A stretch of 40,131 nt of DNA from VMGX01 sp038065915 (GCA_038065915.1 JBBTPZ010000014.1:1-40131); one strand, 5' to 3'; counted from the first letter of the stretch, positions 6,959 to 14,713 are shown. Numbers and translations: made by a program. Notes: a model not told the origin generated them from the letters alone.

Positions 6959-7585
6959 AAAAAAATAAATGTCTCTACAATTATTATAACAATAGTTGTT
7001 GTCGTCATAATAGGTCTTCTGATTTGGAATGACAGTAAGAATAAAATTAGTACGCCAGTAGCGGATGAACATGGAATGCCTATTGTTACAAACACTCCCG
7101 TTATACCACTTGATGAACTGATTAATAAACCTACACCGGATTTTGCTTTAGCCGACAGAGATGGGAAAATATATTCCTCGAACGAATTGCAAGGCAAGAA
7201 TGTGATACTCTTTTTTAATGAAGGATTGATGTGTTATCCCGCATGTTGGAATCAAATTGTTTCACTTTCTCAAGATGAGCGTTTAAAAAATGACAACACC
7301 GTGGTCCTTTCAGTTGTGATTGATTCCAAAGAAGATTGGCAACAAGCGATTAATAAGATGCCTGAACTTGCCAAAGCGACAGTAGTTTTTGATAAAGATG
7401 CAGAAGTATCTAAAAAATTCAACATGCTTAAAACTTCATCCTCAATGCATTACGGTTCACTTCCGGGTCATACTTATGTAATAATTGATAAAGAAGGAAT
7501 GGTCAGACATGTTTTTGATGACCCTAATATGAGCATTCACAATGACCAATTAGTTGCAGAAATTTCAAAATTTTCCAAAAAATAA
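6956..7585 (+). CDS. Membrane-anchored peroxiredoxin-like (AhpC/TSA) protein
   Basis: A membrane segment follows the start (IIITIVVVVIIGLLIW), then a linker and a thioredoxin-fold domain with the pattern PTPDFALADRDGK...NVILFFNEG typical of AhpC/TSA and related redoxins. The cysteine segment is LMCYPACWNQ, two cysteines separated by three residues, so it may act as a peroxiredoxin or as a thiol oxidoreductase. I chose the ATG at 6956 (209 residues); an ATG at 6932 would add repeat-encoded residues MNTQISNG. The gene lies downstream of the CcdA-like paralogue, which could supply electrons to it. Probably faces the outside of the membrane. Confidence 0.75.
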   Translation: MKKINVSTIIITIVVVVIIGLLIWNDSKNKISTPVADEHGMPIVTNTPVIPLDELINKPTPDFALADRDGKIYSSNELQGKNVILFFNEGLMCYPACWNQIVSLSQDERLKNDNTVVLSVVIDSKEDWQQAINKMPELAKATVVFDKDAEVSKKFNMLKTSSSMHYGSLPGHTYVIIDKEGMVRHVFDDPNMSIHNDQLVAEISKFSKK

Positions 7586-7599
7586 TACTGATGGCAATA

Positions 7600-7737
7600 T
7601 ATTGTAAAAGCCATATCAGTGTTAAATAAAAAAGGTCGAAGAATAAAAATTTAATTCCAAAGGGGAATTTACCCCGCGTGATAAAAACTCTCGGATTTTA
7701 TGATATCTAAAACATCATATTTCACGAGATAAAAATT
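7600..7737. other. Intergenic region with hairpins, no gene seen
   Basis: GATGGC near 7591 and GCCATA near 7610 can form a weak hairpin after the redoxin gene, but there is no clear T-tract. Further on GGGGAATTTACCCC (about 7661-7674) is a short palindrome. No ORF with coding character is visible. Confidence 0.3.
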
Positions 7738-8034
7738 ATGAATAATGAAAAACATTATTGTCAAATAAATAAAAATGGTTTTGCATTAGCGGCTGGAGGA
7801 GCAATGGGAACCATTTATATTGTTTGTGCTGTATTTGTGTCTTTGTGGCCAGATTTTTCACTAAAACTTTTTGGTTGGCTTGTTCATTTAGTGAATGTAG
7901 AAAAATTTACCGGTGGTTTGGTGATGACGTTCGGCGGATTTTTGATAGGTTTGGCGCAAGTTGTTATTTATGCTTATATCGGAGCATGGATTATTGCTTG
8001 GTTTCACAACAAATTCTGCAAATCAAATCAATAA
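7738..8034 (+). CDS. DUF5676-like small membrane protein
   Basis: A 98-residue protein with two membrane helices (about residues 19-38 and 60-90) that resembles the DUF5676 family: the segments IVCAVFVSLWPDFSLKLFGWLVH and GGFLIGLAQVVIYAYIGAWIIAWFHN (positions only approximate) match its usual ALxVCAxx-FP-LxLFGWLxH and GGFLxGL patterns. The family is often found near copper and other metal-resistance genes. No function is established. A Cys-containing N-terminal segment (HYCQINKNG) and a C-terminal KFCKSNQ may face the cytoplasm. It is followed 22 bases later by the lycopene-cyclase-domain gene. Confidence 0.65.
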   Translation: MNNEKHYCQINKNGFALAAGGAMGTIYIVCAVFVSLWPDFSLKLFGWLVHLVNVEKFTGGLVMTFGGFLIGLAQVVIYAYIGAWIIAWFHNKFCKSNQ

Positions 8035-8056
8035 AAATTAATAAACAGATATAAAT

Positions 8057-8755
8057 ATGCAATATGCTTGGCTTATTTGGGGTCTTATACTTTTGGTTGT
8101 ATGGACCACTGTCTATCTTTCTTTGGAAAGTAGAGAAAGCAAAAAAAGGATGTTAATAGTCAGTATTTGGACTTCACTTCTTGGCTTGACCGAACCTTTG
8201 TTTGTTCCCGAATATTGGAGTCCACCCTCGCTCTTTGATTTAGCTTCAAAAACAGGATTTGACATAGAAAGTTTAATTTTTGCCTTTGGTATAGGAGGAA
8301 TTGTTGTTATTTTATACGAGCGCATCTTTCGCGCAGAGCATGAAAAAATTTCAACATTGAGTCAACACTCTTCTCGCCATCGGTATCATCTCTTGGCAAT
8401 TTTATCTGCGCCGATTGTATTTCTTTTACTTATGTTAACGACACAACTTAATCCAATTTATATATCTGTTATTGCTCTTGTCTTCGGAGGATTTGCAACC
8501 TGGTATTGTCGGCCTGACCTCAAGAAAAAAATGATTGTGAGTGCTTTTATTTTTCTTGTTATCTATTTCGTCTACTTTTTAACTCTGATTGTCTTTTATC
8601 CGGGATATGTTGAACAAGTTTGGCGACTTGATGTCATCTCTGGAATTCTAATTGTAGGCATACCGCTGGAAGAACTTCTGTTTGCTATTAGTTTTGGTTT
8701 TTTTTGGTCTAGCATATATGAACATCTGACTTGGCGTAAAATTAAAAATCTTTAA
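8057..8755 (+). CDS. Lycopene-cyclase-domain membrane protein
   Basis: A polytopic protein of 232 residues with about seven helices. The motifs TEPLFVPEYWSPPSLFDL and GIPLEELLFAISFGFFW match the lycopene cyclase domain (CarR/CrtYcd-like) group of membrane proteins; the acidic PLEELLF motif is the usual hallmark. There are no other carotenoid genes in the window, and CPR members of this group are not known to make carotenoids, so the substrate is open. It lies between a DUF5676-like gene and a cyclopropane synthase gene, which could point to membrane-lipid modification; that is inference. Confidence 0.65.
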   Translation: MQYAWLIWGLILLVVWTTVYLSLESRESKKRMLIVSIWTSLLGLTEPLFVPEYWSPPSLFDLASKTGFDIESLIFAFGIGGIVVILYERIFRAEHEKISTLSQHSSRHRYHLLAILSAPIVFLLLMLTTQLNPIYISVIALVFGGFATWYCRPDLKKKMIVSAFIFLVIYFVYFLTLIVFYPGYVEQVWRLDVISGILIVGIPLEELLFAISFGFFWSSIYEHLTWRKIKNL

Positions 8756-8757
8756 AT

Positions 8758-8946
8758 ATGAACCCCGTTAGAAATCACACAGTTAATAAAATCATGGGAA
8801 AAAGCAGAGTGTTATATATTAAAAGGTCATTATTTATTAAAAAATTATGGATTGAAAAGTCCAAAAAAGGATTAAAAACTAGCACAACTCTTTAAAATCT
8901 CATTTAGAGATTTTAAAGTTAGGACTTTTCAATTTCTAACGGTGTG
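8758..8946. repeat. ACCCCGTTAGAAAT inverted-repeat element, copy 3, with a nested element
   Basis: Left arm ACCCCGTTAGAAAT at 8762-8775, right arm ATTTCTAACGGTGT at 8932-8945. This copy is about 100 bases longer than copies 1 and 2 because a second palindromic element lies inside it: ATTATGGAT (8844-8852), then an inverted repeat ATTGAAAAGTCC (8851-8862) with GGACTTTTCAAT (8922-8933), enclosing an 11-bp hairpin (8891-8901 with 8907-8917). The right arm supplies the GTG start of cfa at 8944. Confidence 0.8.
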
Positions 8947-10137
8947 AAAAAAGAAAAACAAATTATTGAATCATTGTTAGTTGGTACGGGAATTACAATA
9001 AATGGAACTAATCCGTATGACCCTCAAATACACAATGAAAATTTTTATAATCGTGTGATGAAAGAAGGGTCGTTGGGACTCGGTGAGTCGTATATGGATG
9101 GCTGGTGGGATTGTAAAAATCTTGACCAATTTTTTCATAAAGTTCTTGAAGCTGAACTTGATAAAAAAATCAAGAAAAATTTTAGCATACTGTTTTCACT
9201 TGCGTGGAATTATGTTTTAAATCCTGGTAGAAAATCAAAGGCATTTGAAATAGGAAAAAAACATTATGATATCGGAAATGATTTGTATCGTGCCATGCTT
9301 GATAAGCGTTTGACATATACCTGTAGCTATTGGAATTCGCCACATGGAGAAGCAAAAAATCTCAACGAAGCGCAAGAGGCGAAACTAGATTTGGTCTGTA
9401 AAAAAATTGGAATCAAACCAGGACAAAAAGTACTTGATATTGGTTCTGGTTGGGGAAGTTTTATTGGTTATGCTTCTGAAAAATACAGCGCACACGCGTT
9501 AGGAGTTACTGTTTCAAAAGAGCAAAAAGAATTGGCTGATAAATTGTATGAAAATTTTTCTGTTGAGACCCGACTTCAAGATTATCGTGACATCAATGAC
9601 CCTCCCTCGCATAAAACTGCCTCCTTCACAGAAGTGGCTACGAAGGCCGAGTTGGAAGGGCAAAGAAAATTTGACCATATCGTATCTTTAGGGATGTTTG
9701 AACATGTTGGATATAAAAATTATCGCGCTTTTATGAAAGTTGTTCACAGCACTCTTAAAGATAATGGTTTGTTTTTATTACACACAATTGGTAGTAATCT
9801 TTCGATGAGGGGGACTGACCCATGGATTGAGAAATATATTTTCCCTAATAGTATGATTCCTTCAATAAAACAAATTGGAAAATCAATTGAAGGATTGTTC
9901 GTGATGGAAGATTGGCACAATTTCAGCGCAGATTATGATAAGACACTTATGGCGTGGCATAAAAACTTTGAAAATAATTGGGACAAAATAAAATCAAATT
10001 ACGACGAAAAATTTTACCGAATGTGGAGATATTATTTACTCTCGTGTGCTGGATCATTCCGTGCAAGAAAAAATCAATTGTGGCAAATTGTGTTATCAAA
10101 AAAAGGAGTTCCTGGAGGGTATAAATTAATCAGATGA
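8944..10137 (+). CDS. cfa: Cyclopropane-fatty-acid-phospholipid synthase
   Basis: A 397-residue Cfa/mycolic-acid-cyclopropane-synthase family enzyme, which adds a methylene group from SAM to double bonds of membrane phospholipid acyl chains. Visible family motifs: GLGESYMDGWW near residue 40, HYDIGNDLYRAML, LTYTCSYW, the SAM-binding VLDIGSGWGSF near residue 163, and LGMFEHVG near residue 250. Between DYRDI and KFDHIVS there are about 24 extra residues (about 218-241) encoded by a palindromic repeat; the usual sequence joins these two motifs directly. GTG start at 8944 lies in the arm of a repeat element, with no Shine-Dalgarno sequence. Placed next to copA, it may help protect the membrane under metal stress (inference). 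Confidence 0.9.
   Translation: MKKEKQIIESLLVGTGITINGTNPYDPQIHNENFYNRVMKEGSLGLGESYMDGWWDCKNLDQFFHKVLEAELDKKIKKNFSILFSLAWNYVLNPGRKSKAFEIGKKHYDIGNDLYRAMLDKRLTYTCSYWNSPHGEAKNLNEAQEAKLDLVCKKIGIKPGQKVLDIGSGWGSFIGYASEKYSAHALGVTVSKEQKELADKLYENFSVETRLQDYRDINDPPSHKTASFTEVATKAELEGQRKFDHIVSLGMFEHVGYKNYRAFMKVVHSTLKDNGLFLLHTIGSNLSMRGTDPWIEKYIFPNSMIPSIKQIGKSIEGLFVMEDWHNFSADYDKTLMAWHKNFENNWDKIKSNYDEKFYRMWRYYLLSCAGSFRARKNQLWQIVLSKKGVPGGYKLIR
9594..9668. repeat. Repeat-derived in-frame insertion in cfa
   Basis: About 75 bases, richer in G and C than the surrounding gene, encode NDPPSHKTASFTEVATKAEL and a few more residues between two conserved Cfa motifs. CCTTC (9623-9627) and GAAGG (9642-9646) form the core of a hairpin. 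The insert keeps the reading frame. Confidence 0.6.
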
Positions 10138-10161
10138 CATAATAAAATAACGAGGAATAAA

Positions 10162-12729
10162 ATGAAAAAAGAAAATTTTAAAATACAAGGAATGCATTGC
10201 GCCAGTTGTGTGGGAACGATAGAAAAAGCGTTGTTAAAAACAGTTGGGGTGCATTCTGCTTCTGTTAATTTTGCTACAGAATCAGCGCTCGTTGAATTTG
10301 ATGAAAATATAATTTCTGAAAAAAATCTTGCAAAAACAGTTGATTCTATCGGTTATCATCTTGATGTAGATAAAGGCAATCCTGATGATAAAAAAAATCA
10401 AACGATACAGACCTTAAATAATGAAGAAACAAAGTTGGTTTCATTAAAAATAATTGGAATGGACTCGCCTCATTGCGCAATGGTTGTTGAAAATGCTTTA
10501 AAAAAACTTGAAGGAGTAAAAAATATTGATGTAGATTTTCCAAACCAAAGAGCTCGGATTGTTTTTAATTCATTAATTCTGCGTATTGATACTATTTTGG
10601 AAGTAATCATAGATGCCGGCTACAAACCGATAATTGAGAGCGAAGAAAAAGAAGAAATGATGGATAGAGAAAAAATTGAAAGACAGAAACAAATTAAAAT
10701 TTTAAAAACCAAACTCTTAATAGGCGGTATTCTTTCCATACTGATATTTTTGGGAAGTTTTTCTGATTGGTTTTCTTTTGTACCCGAAATTTTAAGCAAT
10801 AACTGGGCTCTTCTTGTTCTTACTACCCCTGTGCAATTTTGGGTGGGATGGCAATTTTATAGCGGATTAAAACTTCTTATAAAATATCACACCGCCGATA
10901 TGAACACATTGATAGCAATCGGGACTTTGGCGGCATATTTTTATAGCGCGTTTATTACGATATTTCCAACATTTTTTTTAATTGATGGAATAATACCACC
11001 TGTATATTTTGATGTCTCTGCAATCGTGATTACGCTTATTCTTCTTGGTAAATATTTTGAGGTATTGATGAAGAGCAGAGCGAATGAGGCAATCAGAAAA
11101 CTTATCGGTTTACAGCCAAAAACGGCGAAGGTTGTTAGAAACGATAAAGAAATTGAAATATTAATTTCAGAAGTTATGGTCGGAGATTTAATTATTGTCA
11201 GACCGGGTGAAAAAATTCCAGTTGATGGAGAAATTACAGAAGGAAATTCAGATGTGGACGAATCAATGATAACTGGGGAATCAATGCCTGTTTATAAAAC
11301 TGCCGGCGGTGTTGTAATTGGGAGTACAATAAATAAATTTGGTACTTTTACTTTCCGCGCAACTAAAATAGGCAAGGACACAATTTTATCCCAGATTATT
11401 AAAATGATAGAAGAAGCGCAAGGGTCAAAAGCTCCAATCCAACGACTTGCCGACAAGGTTTCTTCTTATTTTGTTCCTGTAGTAATTGTTATAGCTATTT
11501 TAACTTTCATAGTATGGTACTTTTTTGGTCCTATACCTTCAATCAATTTTGCTCTGATTAATTTTGTTGCAGTTTTGATAATTGCTTGCCCATGTGCATT
11601 GGGACTTGCGACACCCATGGCGATAATGGTTTCTTCCGGCAGTGCAGCAACAAAAGGAATTTTGATTAAGGATGCTTCTTCTCTTGAAATAGCTAATAAA
11701 ATAGATACAGTTGTTTTAGATAAAACGGGGACACTAACAAAAGGAGAACCAAAGTTGACGAATATAATTTTTTTTGGTGATGAAAGAAAAGAAGACGATA
11801 TTAACGCTGATTTATTAAAAATAGATAAACAAACATACAATAATAAATTTATAAAAGAAATTTTGCAGTATGCTTCAAGTTTAGACCAAAAGTCATCACA
11901 TCCACTTGATAAAGCAATTATAAGCGAAGCTAAAAAAGAAAATTTAAATCTTTACAAATTGGAAGAATTTGAATCAATTCCCGGAAAAGGTTTACACGGT
12001 TTTCTTATTGTTAATAATCTTAAAACAGAAGCGTGGTTGGGCAACAGGACTCTTATGAAGGATGTCGGAATTAATTTTTCTTCTTATGAAGATAAGATTA
12101 GAGATTTGGAGAATAATGGCAAGACCGTGATAATTCTTGCTGTGGGCAAAAAAATTACTGGTGCTTTAGCAGTAGCTGACACTTTGAAAGAAAAATCAAA
12201 AGATGCAGTCGCATTGTTAAAAAATAAAGGAATAGATGTTTGGATGATAACAGGCGATAATGATTTAACAGCCAGGGCGATTGCTCATCAAGTCGGAATA
12301 GAAAATATTATTAGTGGAGTTTTACCAGACCAAAAGTCAAAGAAGATTAAAGAGCTTCAGGAACAAGGAAAAATTGTAGCCATGGTTGGTGATGGAATAA
12401 ATGATGCGCCTGCATTAACACAAGCAAATGTAGGAATAGCTATGGGCGAAGGAACAGATATAGCAATGGAATCTGCCAATATTACTTTAATGAGAGGCGA
12501 CCTAACTCTTGTTGCGGATACAATTGATATCTCCAGAAAAACTATAAGAATAATAAAACAGAATTTATTCTGGGCATTCTTTTATAACGCTGCTTTCATT
12601 CCAGTCGCCGCAGGTGTTTTATATCCTATATTTGGAATTTTATTGAACCCAATATTTGCAGGAGTGGCGATGGCTTTAAGCAGTATTAGTGTAGTTTTAA
12701 ATTCGTTAAGATTAAAAAAGGTCGAATAA
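10162..12729 (+). CDS. copA: Cu(I)-translocating P1B-type ATPase
   Basis: An 855-residue P-type ATPase that exports Cu(I) from the cytoplasm. The first heavy-metal-associated domain has GMHCASC (residues 9-15). The second (about residues 92-155) has GMDSPHCA in place of the CxxC motif, so it keeps one Cys plus a His. Then come the membrane domain, the A-domain TGES, the membrane metal site CPC in IIACPCALGLATP, the phosphorylation site DKTGTLT, the SSHPLD motif and the hinge VGDGINDAPAL. The CPC motif and the final-helix sequence fit the copper subgroup. GAGGA about seven bases before the ATG is one of the few good Shine-Dalgarno sites in the window. No CsoR-type box is seen directly upstream. 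Confidence 0.93.
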   Translation: MKKENFKIQGMHCASCVGTIEKALLKTVGVHSASVNFATESALVEFDENIISEKNLAKTVDSIGYHLDVDKGNPDDKKNQTIQTLNNEETKLVSLKIIGMDSPHCAMVVENALKKLEGVKNIDVDFPNQRARIVFNSLILRIDTILEVIIDAGYKPIIESEEKEEMMDREKIERQKQIKILKTKLLIGGILSILIFLGSFSDWFSFVPEILSNNWALLVLTTPVQFWVGWQFYSGLKLLIKYHTADMNTLIAIGTLAAYFYSAFITIFPTFFLIDGIIPPVYFDVSAIVITLILLGKYFEVLMKSRANEAIRKLIGLQPKTAKVVRNDKEIEILISEVMVGDLIIVRPGEKIPVDGEITEGNSDVDESMITGESMPVYKTAGGVVIGSTINKFGTFTFRATKIGKDTILSQIIKMIEEAQGSKAPIQRLADKVSSYFVPVVIVIAILTFIVWYFFGPIPSINFALINFVAVLIIACPCALGLATPMAIMVSSGSAATKGILIKDASSLEIANKIDTVVLDKTGTLTKGEPKLTNIIFFGDERKEDDINADLLKIDKQTYNNKFIKEILQYASSLDQKSSHPLDKAIISEAKKENLNLYKLEEFESIPGKGLHGFLIVNNLKTEAWLGNRTLMKDVGINFSSYEDKIRDLENNGKTVIILAVGKKITGALAVADTLKEKSKDAVALLKNKGIDVWMITGDNDLTARAIAHQVGIENIISGVLPDQKSKKIKELQEQGKIVAMVGDGINDAPALTQANVGIAMGEGTDIAMESANITLMRGDLTLVADTIDISRKTIRIIKQNLFWAFFYNAAFIPVAAGVLYPIFGILLNPIFAGVAMALSSISVVLNSLRLKKVE

Positions 12730-12843
12730 ATGAAAAAGCAATTAAAATTTAAAATCTCTGGGAATTTAAATGCTCTAAATGAGCATTTGAATCCATAATT
12801 ATTTTTTTGTATTATGCTCCATGGGAGCATTTGAATCCATAAT
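12717..12843. repeat. Two hairpins each followed by ATCCATAAT
   Basis: After copA, AAATGCTC (12768-12775) pairs with GAGCATTT (12781-12788) and is followed by ATCCATAAT at 12791-12799. A second hairpin, ATGCTCC (12814-12820) with GGAGCAT (12824-12830), is followed by ATCCATAAT at 12835-12843. The preceding AATAAATGAAAAAGCAATT (from 12725) recurs after the gene that ends at 13391. They may double as transcription terminators. Confidence 0.7.
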
Positions 12844-12888
12844 ATCTTTGTGAAAGTTTTTTTATCAATAATATGAAGTAAAAATTTT

Positions 12889-13143
12889 ATGAAAAAATTA
12901 ATATTATATCTTTATCCAATATTGTTTTTTATTCCAAGTGTCGTTTTAGCAGATGGTAGATATATGATGGATTTTGATTCCGTGGGCGGATATGGAGGAT
13001 GGGGAGGATGGGGAGGATGGGGAGGCATGATGGGTGGCGGTGGTTTTTTCTGGTCGCTGTTTATGGTACTTATTCCGGTCGTATGGTTAATTGTCGGAAT
13101 ACTGGCAATCATCTGGCTTTGGGAGAAAATAAACAAGAAATAA
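12889..13143 (+). CDS. Small Gly/Trp-rich membrane protein
   Basis: This 84-residue protein begins with a signal-like hydrophobic segment ending in VVLADG, followed by a Gly/Trp/Met-rich stretch GGYGGWGGWGGWGGMMGGGG encoded by a tandem 9-base repeat (about 12992-13026), and a C-terminal membrane helix (about residues 55-79). The Met and Trp content outside the membrane could bind Cu(I), as in some periplasmic copper proteins, but I know no family function. It lies between copA and another small membrane protein. The tandem repeat could change length by slippage without losing frame. Confidence 0.6.
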   Translation: MKKLILYLYPILFFIPSVVLADGRYMMDFDSVGGYGGWGGWGGWGGMMGGGGFFWSLFMVLIPVVWLIVGILAIIWLWEKINKK

Positions 13144-13181
13144 AAACTAAAAGTTAATTGAACTCCAAAAGGAGAAAAAAT

Positions 13182-13391
13182 ATGAAATATTCAACAATTG
13201 TACACGGCGCCTCCATTATATTTGGAATTTGGGGCGGTCTAGCGCTGGTGGGTGCTTGGCTTGCCGGGGATGGCGGAAATTTTTGGGGATTTTCTCAACA
13301 GCATTTTTATAATGATGCAATAGTGTTACAACTCATCGCTATTTCTGCCGGCATTTGTACTTTAATCCGTCGTCAGTTAGAGCAAAAATAA
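13182..13391 (+). CDS. Small two-helix membrane protein
   Basis: A 69-residue protein with two membrane helices (about residues 8-27 and 44-62) separated by a Gly/Trp-rich loop. I chose the ATG at 13182 because AAAGGAG at 13168-13174 lies at proper distance before it; an upstream in-frame start at 13158 would bury this site inside the coding region. No family recognised. It follows the Gly/Trp-rich membrane protein by 38 bases and is the last gene of the copper island. Confidence 0.6.
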   Translation: MKYSTIVHGASIIFGIWGGLALVGAWLAGDGGNFWGFSQQHFYNDAIVLQLIAISAGICTLIRRQLEQK

Positions 13392-13404
13392 AAAGGTCAA
13401 ATAA

Positions 13405-13448
13405 ATGAAAAAGCAATTTTAATTGTTTTTTCATCCATAATCCATAAT
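13405..13448. repeat. Hairpin followed by ATCCATAAT
   Basis: ATGAAAAAGCAATT (13405-13418) pairs with AATTGTTTTTTCAT (13421-13434) with one wobble. ATCCATAAT follows at 13433-13441 and again, overlapping, at 13440-13448. The sequence leading in matches that after copA. Confidence 0.65.
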
Positions 13449-13471
13449 ATGGATATAAAAAGTTTAAAATG

Positions 13472-13520
13472 TTACAAAAGAACCATCTTAAAAAAGAATG
13501 GTTCTTTTGTAATACTTTTG
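13472..13520 (+). terminator. Terminator-like hairpin before pheS
   Basis: A perfect 15-bp stem (13472-13486 with 13498-13512, loop of 11) is followed by a T-rich run. It ends the copper island. It also rules out a longer pheS reading frame extending upstream. Confidence 0.7.
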
Positions 13521-13569
13521 TTATTTTTAATTTTGAAAACTTGTATTTTTAATATAAAATTACCTTGTT

Positions 13570-14421
13570 ATGACCAAAGATAATAAAAACAAAGAAAAAG
13601 GACATTATCACCCTCTCACTATAGCGATGCTTAAAATCGGCAAGATTTTTGATGATTTAGGGTTTGAAATAACGGACGGTCCACACATAGAGGACGAATA
13701 TCATAATTTTGATGCACTTAATATCCCCGCGGATCACCCAGCGCGAGATATGTGGGATACCTTTTGGATTAAGACGCAAATTAACGCAGATAAAAAACCG
13801 CAGATAAATGCAGATAAAAACATCGGCGTAAATCTGCGTGAAAATCTGCGAGAATCTGCGTTATTAAGAACTCACACTTCTCCCGTCCAAATTAGATATA
13901 TGGAGAAAAATAAACCTCCCATAAAAATTATTGCTCCCGGTAAAATTTTTAGATATGAAGCAACAGATGCGACACACGAAGCGCAATTCTATCAATTAGA
14001 GGGACTAATGATTACTAAAAACACAGCTCTTACAACCCTTAAGGGTGTTTTGAAAGAGTTTTTAGAAAAATTTTTTGAAGAAAAAATTAATATTCGTTTT
14101 CGTCCAAGTTATTTTCCATTCGTTGAACCCGGACTTGAAGTTGATGCAACCTGTTTTAAATGTGTAAAAAATCTTTCGACGACGCTCAAGACAGGGAAAA
14201 TAAATTCAAGTTGTTCAATATGCAAAGGAACTGGATGGATAGAAATAATGGGCGCAGGGATGGTTCATCCAAATGTCTTAGAAAATTGTGGAATTAATCC
14301 ACAAGAATGGCAAGGTTTTGCATTTGGAGTAGGAATAGACAGATTGGTTATGCTTAAATATGAAATTCCAGACATAAGAATGCTTTATTCGGGGGACTTG
14401 AGATTAACAAATCAATTTTAG
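13570..14421 (+). CDS. pheS: Phenylalanine--tRNA ligase alpha subunit, N-terminally short
   Basis: Catalytic subunit of PheRS, which charges tRNA-Phe. The class II core is complete: GPHIEDEYHNFDALNIP, HPARDMWDTFW, RTHTSPVQIR, the APGKIFRYEATDATH motif, FRPSYFPFVEPGLEVDATC and the final GFAFGVGIDRLVML. A four-cysteine zinc-ribbon-like insert (CFKC...CSIC) precedes GAGMVHPNV, as in some other bacterial PheS. The 283 residues lack the N-terminal coiled-coil arm (about 90 residues in E. coli) that contacts tRNA; a terminator just upstream shows this is not a wrong start. Residues about 69-97 are a repeat-derived insertion. pheT follows after a GIY-YIG gene. Confidence 0.93.
   Translation: MTKDNKNKEKGHYHPLTIAMLKIGKIFDDLGFEITDGPHIEDEYHNFDALNIPADHPARDMWDTFWIKTQINADKKPQINADKNIGVNLRENLRESALLRTHTSPVQIRYMEKNKPPIKIIAPGKIFRYEATDATHEAQFYQLEGLMITKNTALTTLKGVLKEFLEKFFEEKINIRFRPSYFPFVEPGLEVDATCFKCVKNLSTTLKTGKINSSCSICKGTGWIEIMGAGMVHPNVLENCGINPQEWQGFAFGVGIDRLVMLKYEIPDIRMLYSGDLRLTNQF
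13773..13866. repeat. Translated CGCAGAT palindromic element in pheS
   Basis: Left part with repeated GCAGAT units encodes KTQINADKKPQINADKN; right part with repeated ATCTGCG units encodes NLRENLRESA. The two parts are inverted repeats of each other. The insert lies in frame in the loop between DTFW and LLRTHTSPVQIR, which are nearly adjacent in ordinary PheS. Confidence 0.8.
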
Positions 14422-14469
14422 AAAAATAGGGAGTTGTCTGGTGGTAGACAACGACTATATTTTTCTTAA

Positions 14470-14710
14470 CCCCGCCCTTTTATTTATGTATTATGTGTAT
14501 GTTATAAAAAGAAATAATAAATTTTATTTTGGTTTCTCGAAAGATTTAAAGAGAAGATTTAAACAGCATGCAAAAAATTATTCTTGCGAAATGGTGTATT
14601 ATGAAGCTTACGCGACAGAAAAGTTAGCGCGTAATAGGGAAATAAAATTAAAAGAATATGATGGAGCTTGGCGCTCATTACGAAAACGTTTAAATATAAA
14701 AAGGGCGGGG
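14470..14710. repeat. 12-bp inverted repeat framing the GIY-YIG gene
   Basis: CCCCGCCCTTTT (14470-14481) and AAAAGGGCGGGG (14699-14710) are perfect reverse complements. They lie four bases before the start and directly before the stop of the GIY-YIG gene. Hairpins lie outside on both sides (14433-14439 with 14446-14452; 14714-14722 with 14739-14747). Confidence 0.8.
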
Positions 14711-14713
14711 TGA
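14486..14713 (+). CDS. GIY-YIG (UvrC/URI-type) endonuclease
   Basis: A 75-residue single-domain GIY-YIG protein. The motif is MYYVYVIKRNNKFYFGFSKD, with FYFG in place of YIG; the catalytic Arg is in LKRRFKQH, and the family Glu in NREIKLKEYDG. I chose the ATG at 14486, which gives the family's usual MYYVYV start; an upstream ATG-like start at 14441 would translate the left repeat arm. The last codons KRAG and the stop are formed by the right repeat arm. Sitting alone between pheS and pheT with inverted repeats at both ends, it looks like an acquired, possibly mobile gene. Confidence 0.8.
   Translation: MYYVYVIKRNNKFYFGFSKDLKRRFKQHAKNYSCEMVYYEAYATEKLARNREIKLKEYDGAWRSLRKRLNIKRAG

Noticed and set aside
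8758..8892. 44-codon ORF starting MNPVRN in repeat copy 3
   Set aside because: It is a translation of the repeat's left arm and interior with no family resemblance.
13470..13569. Extension of pheS upstream to recover the coiled-coil domain
   Set aside because: A strong terminator hairpin occupies the space and no coding frame continues upstream.
14441..14485. Longer start for the GIY-YIG gene
   Set aside because: The added residues translate a hairpin and the left inverted repeat; the family starts with MYYVYV at 14486.
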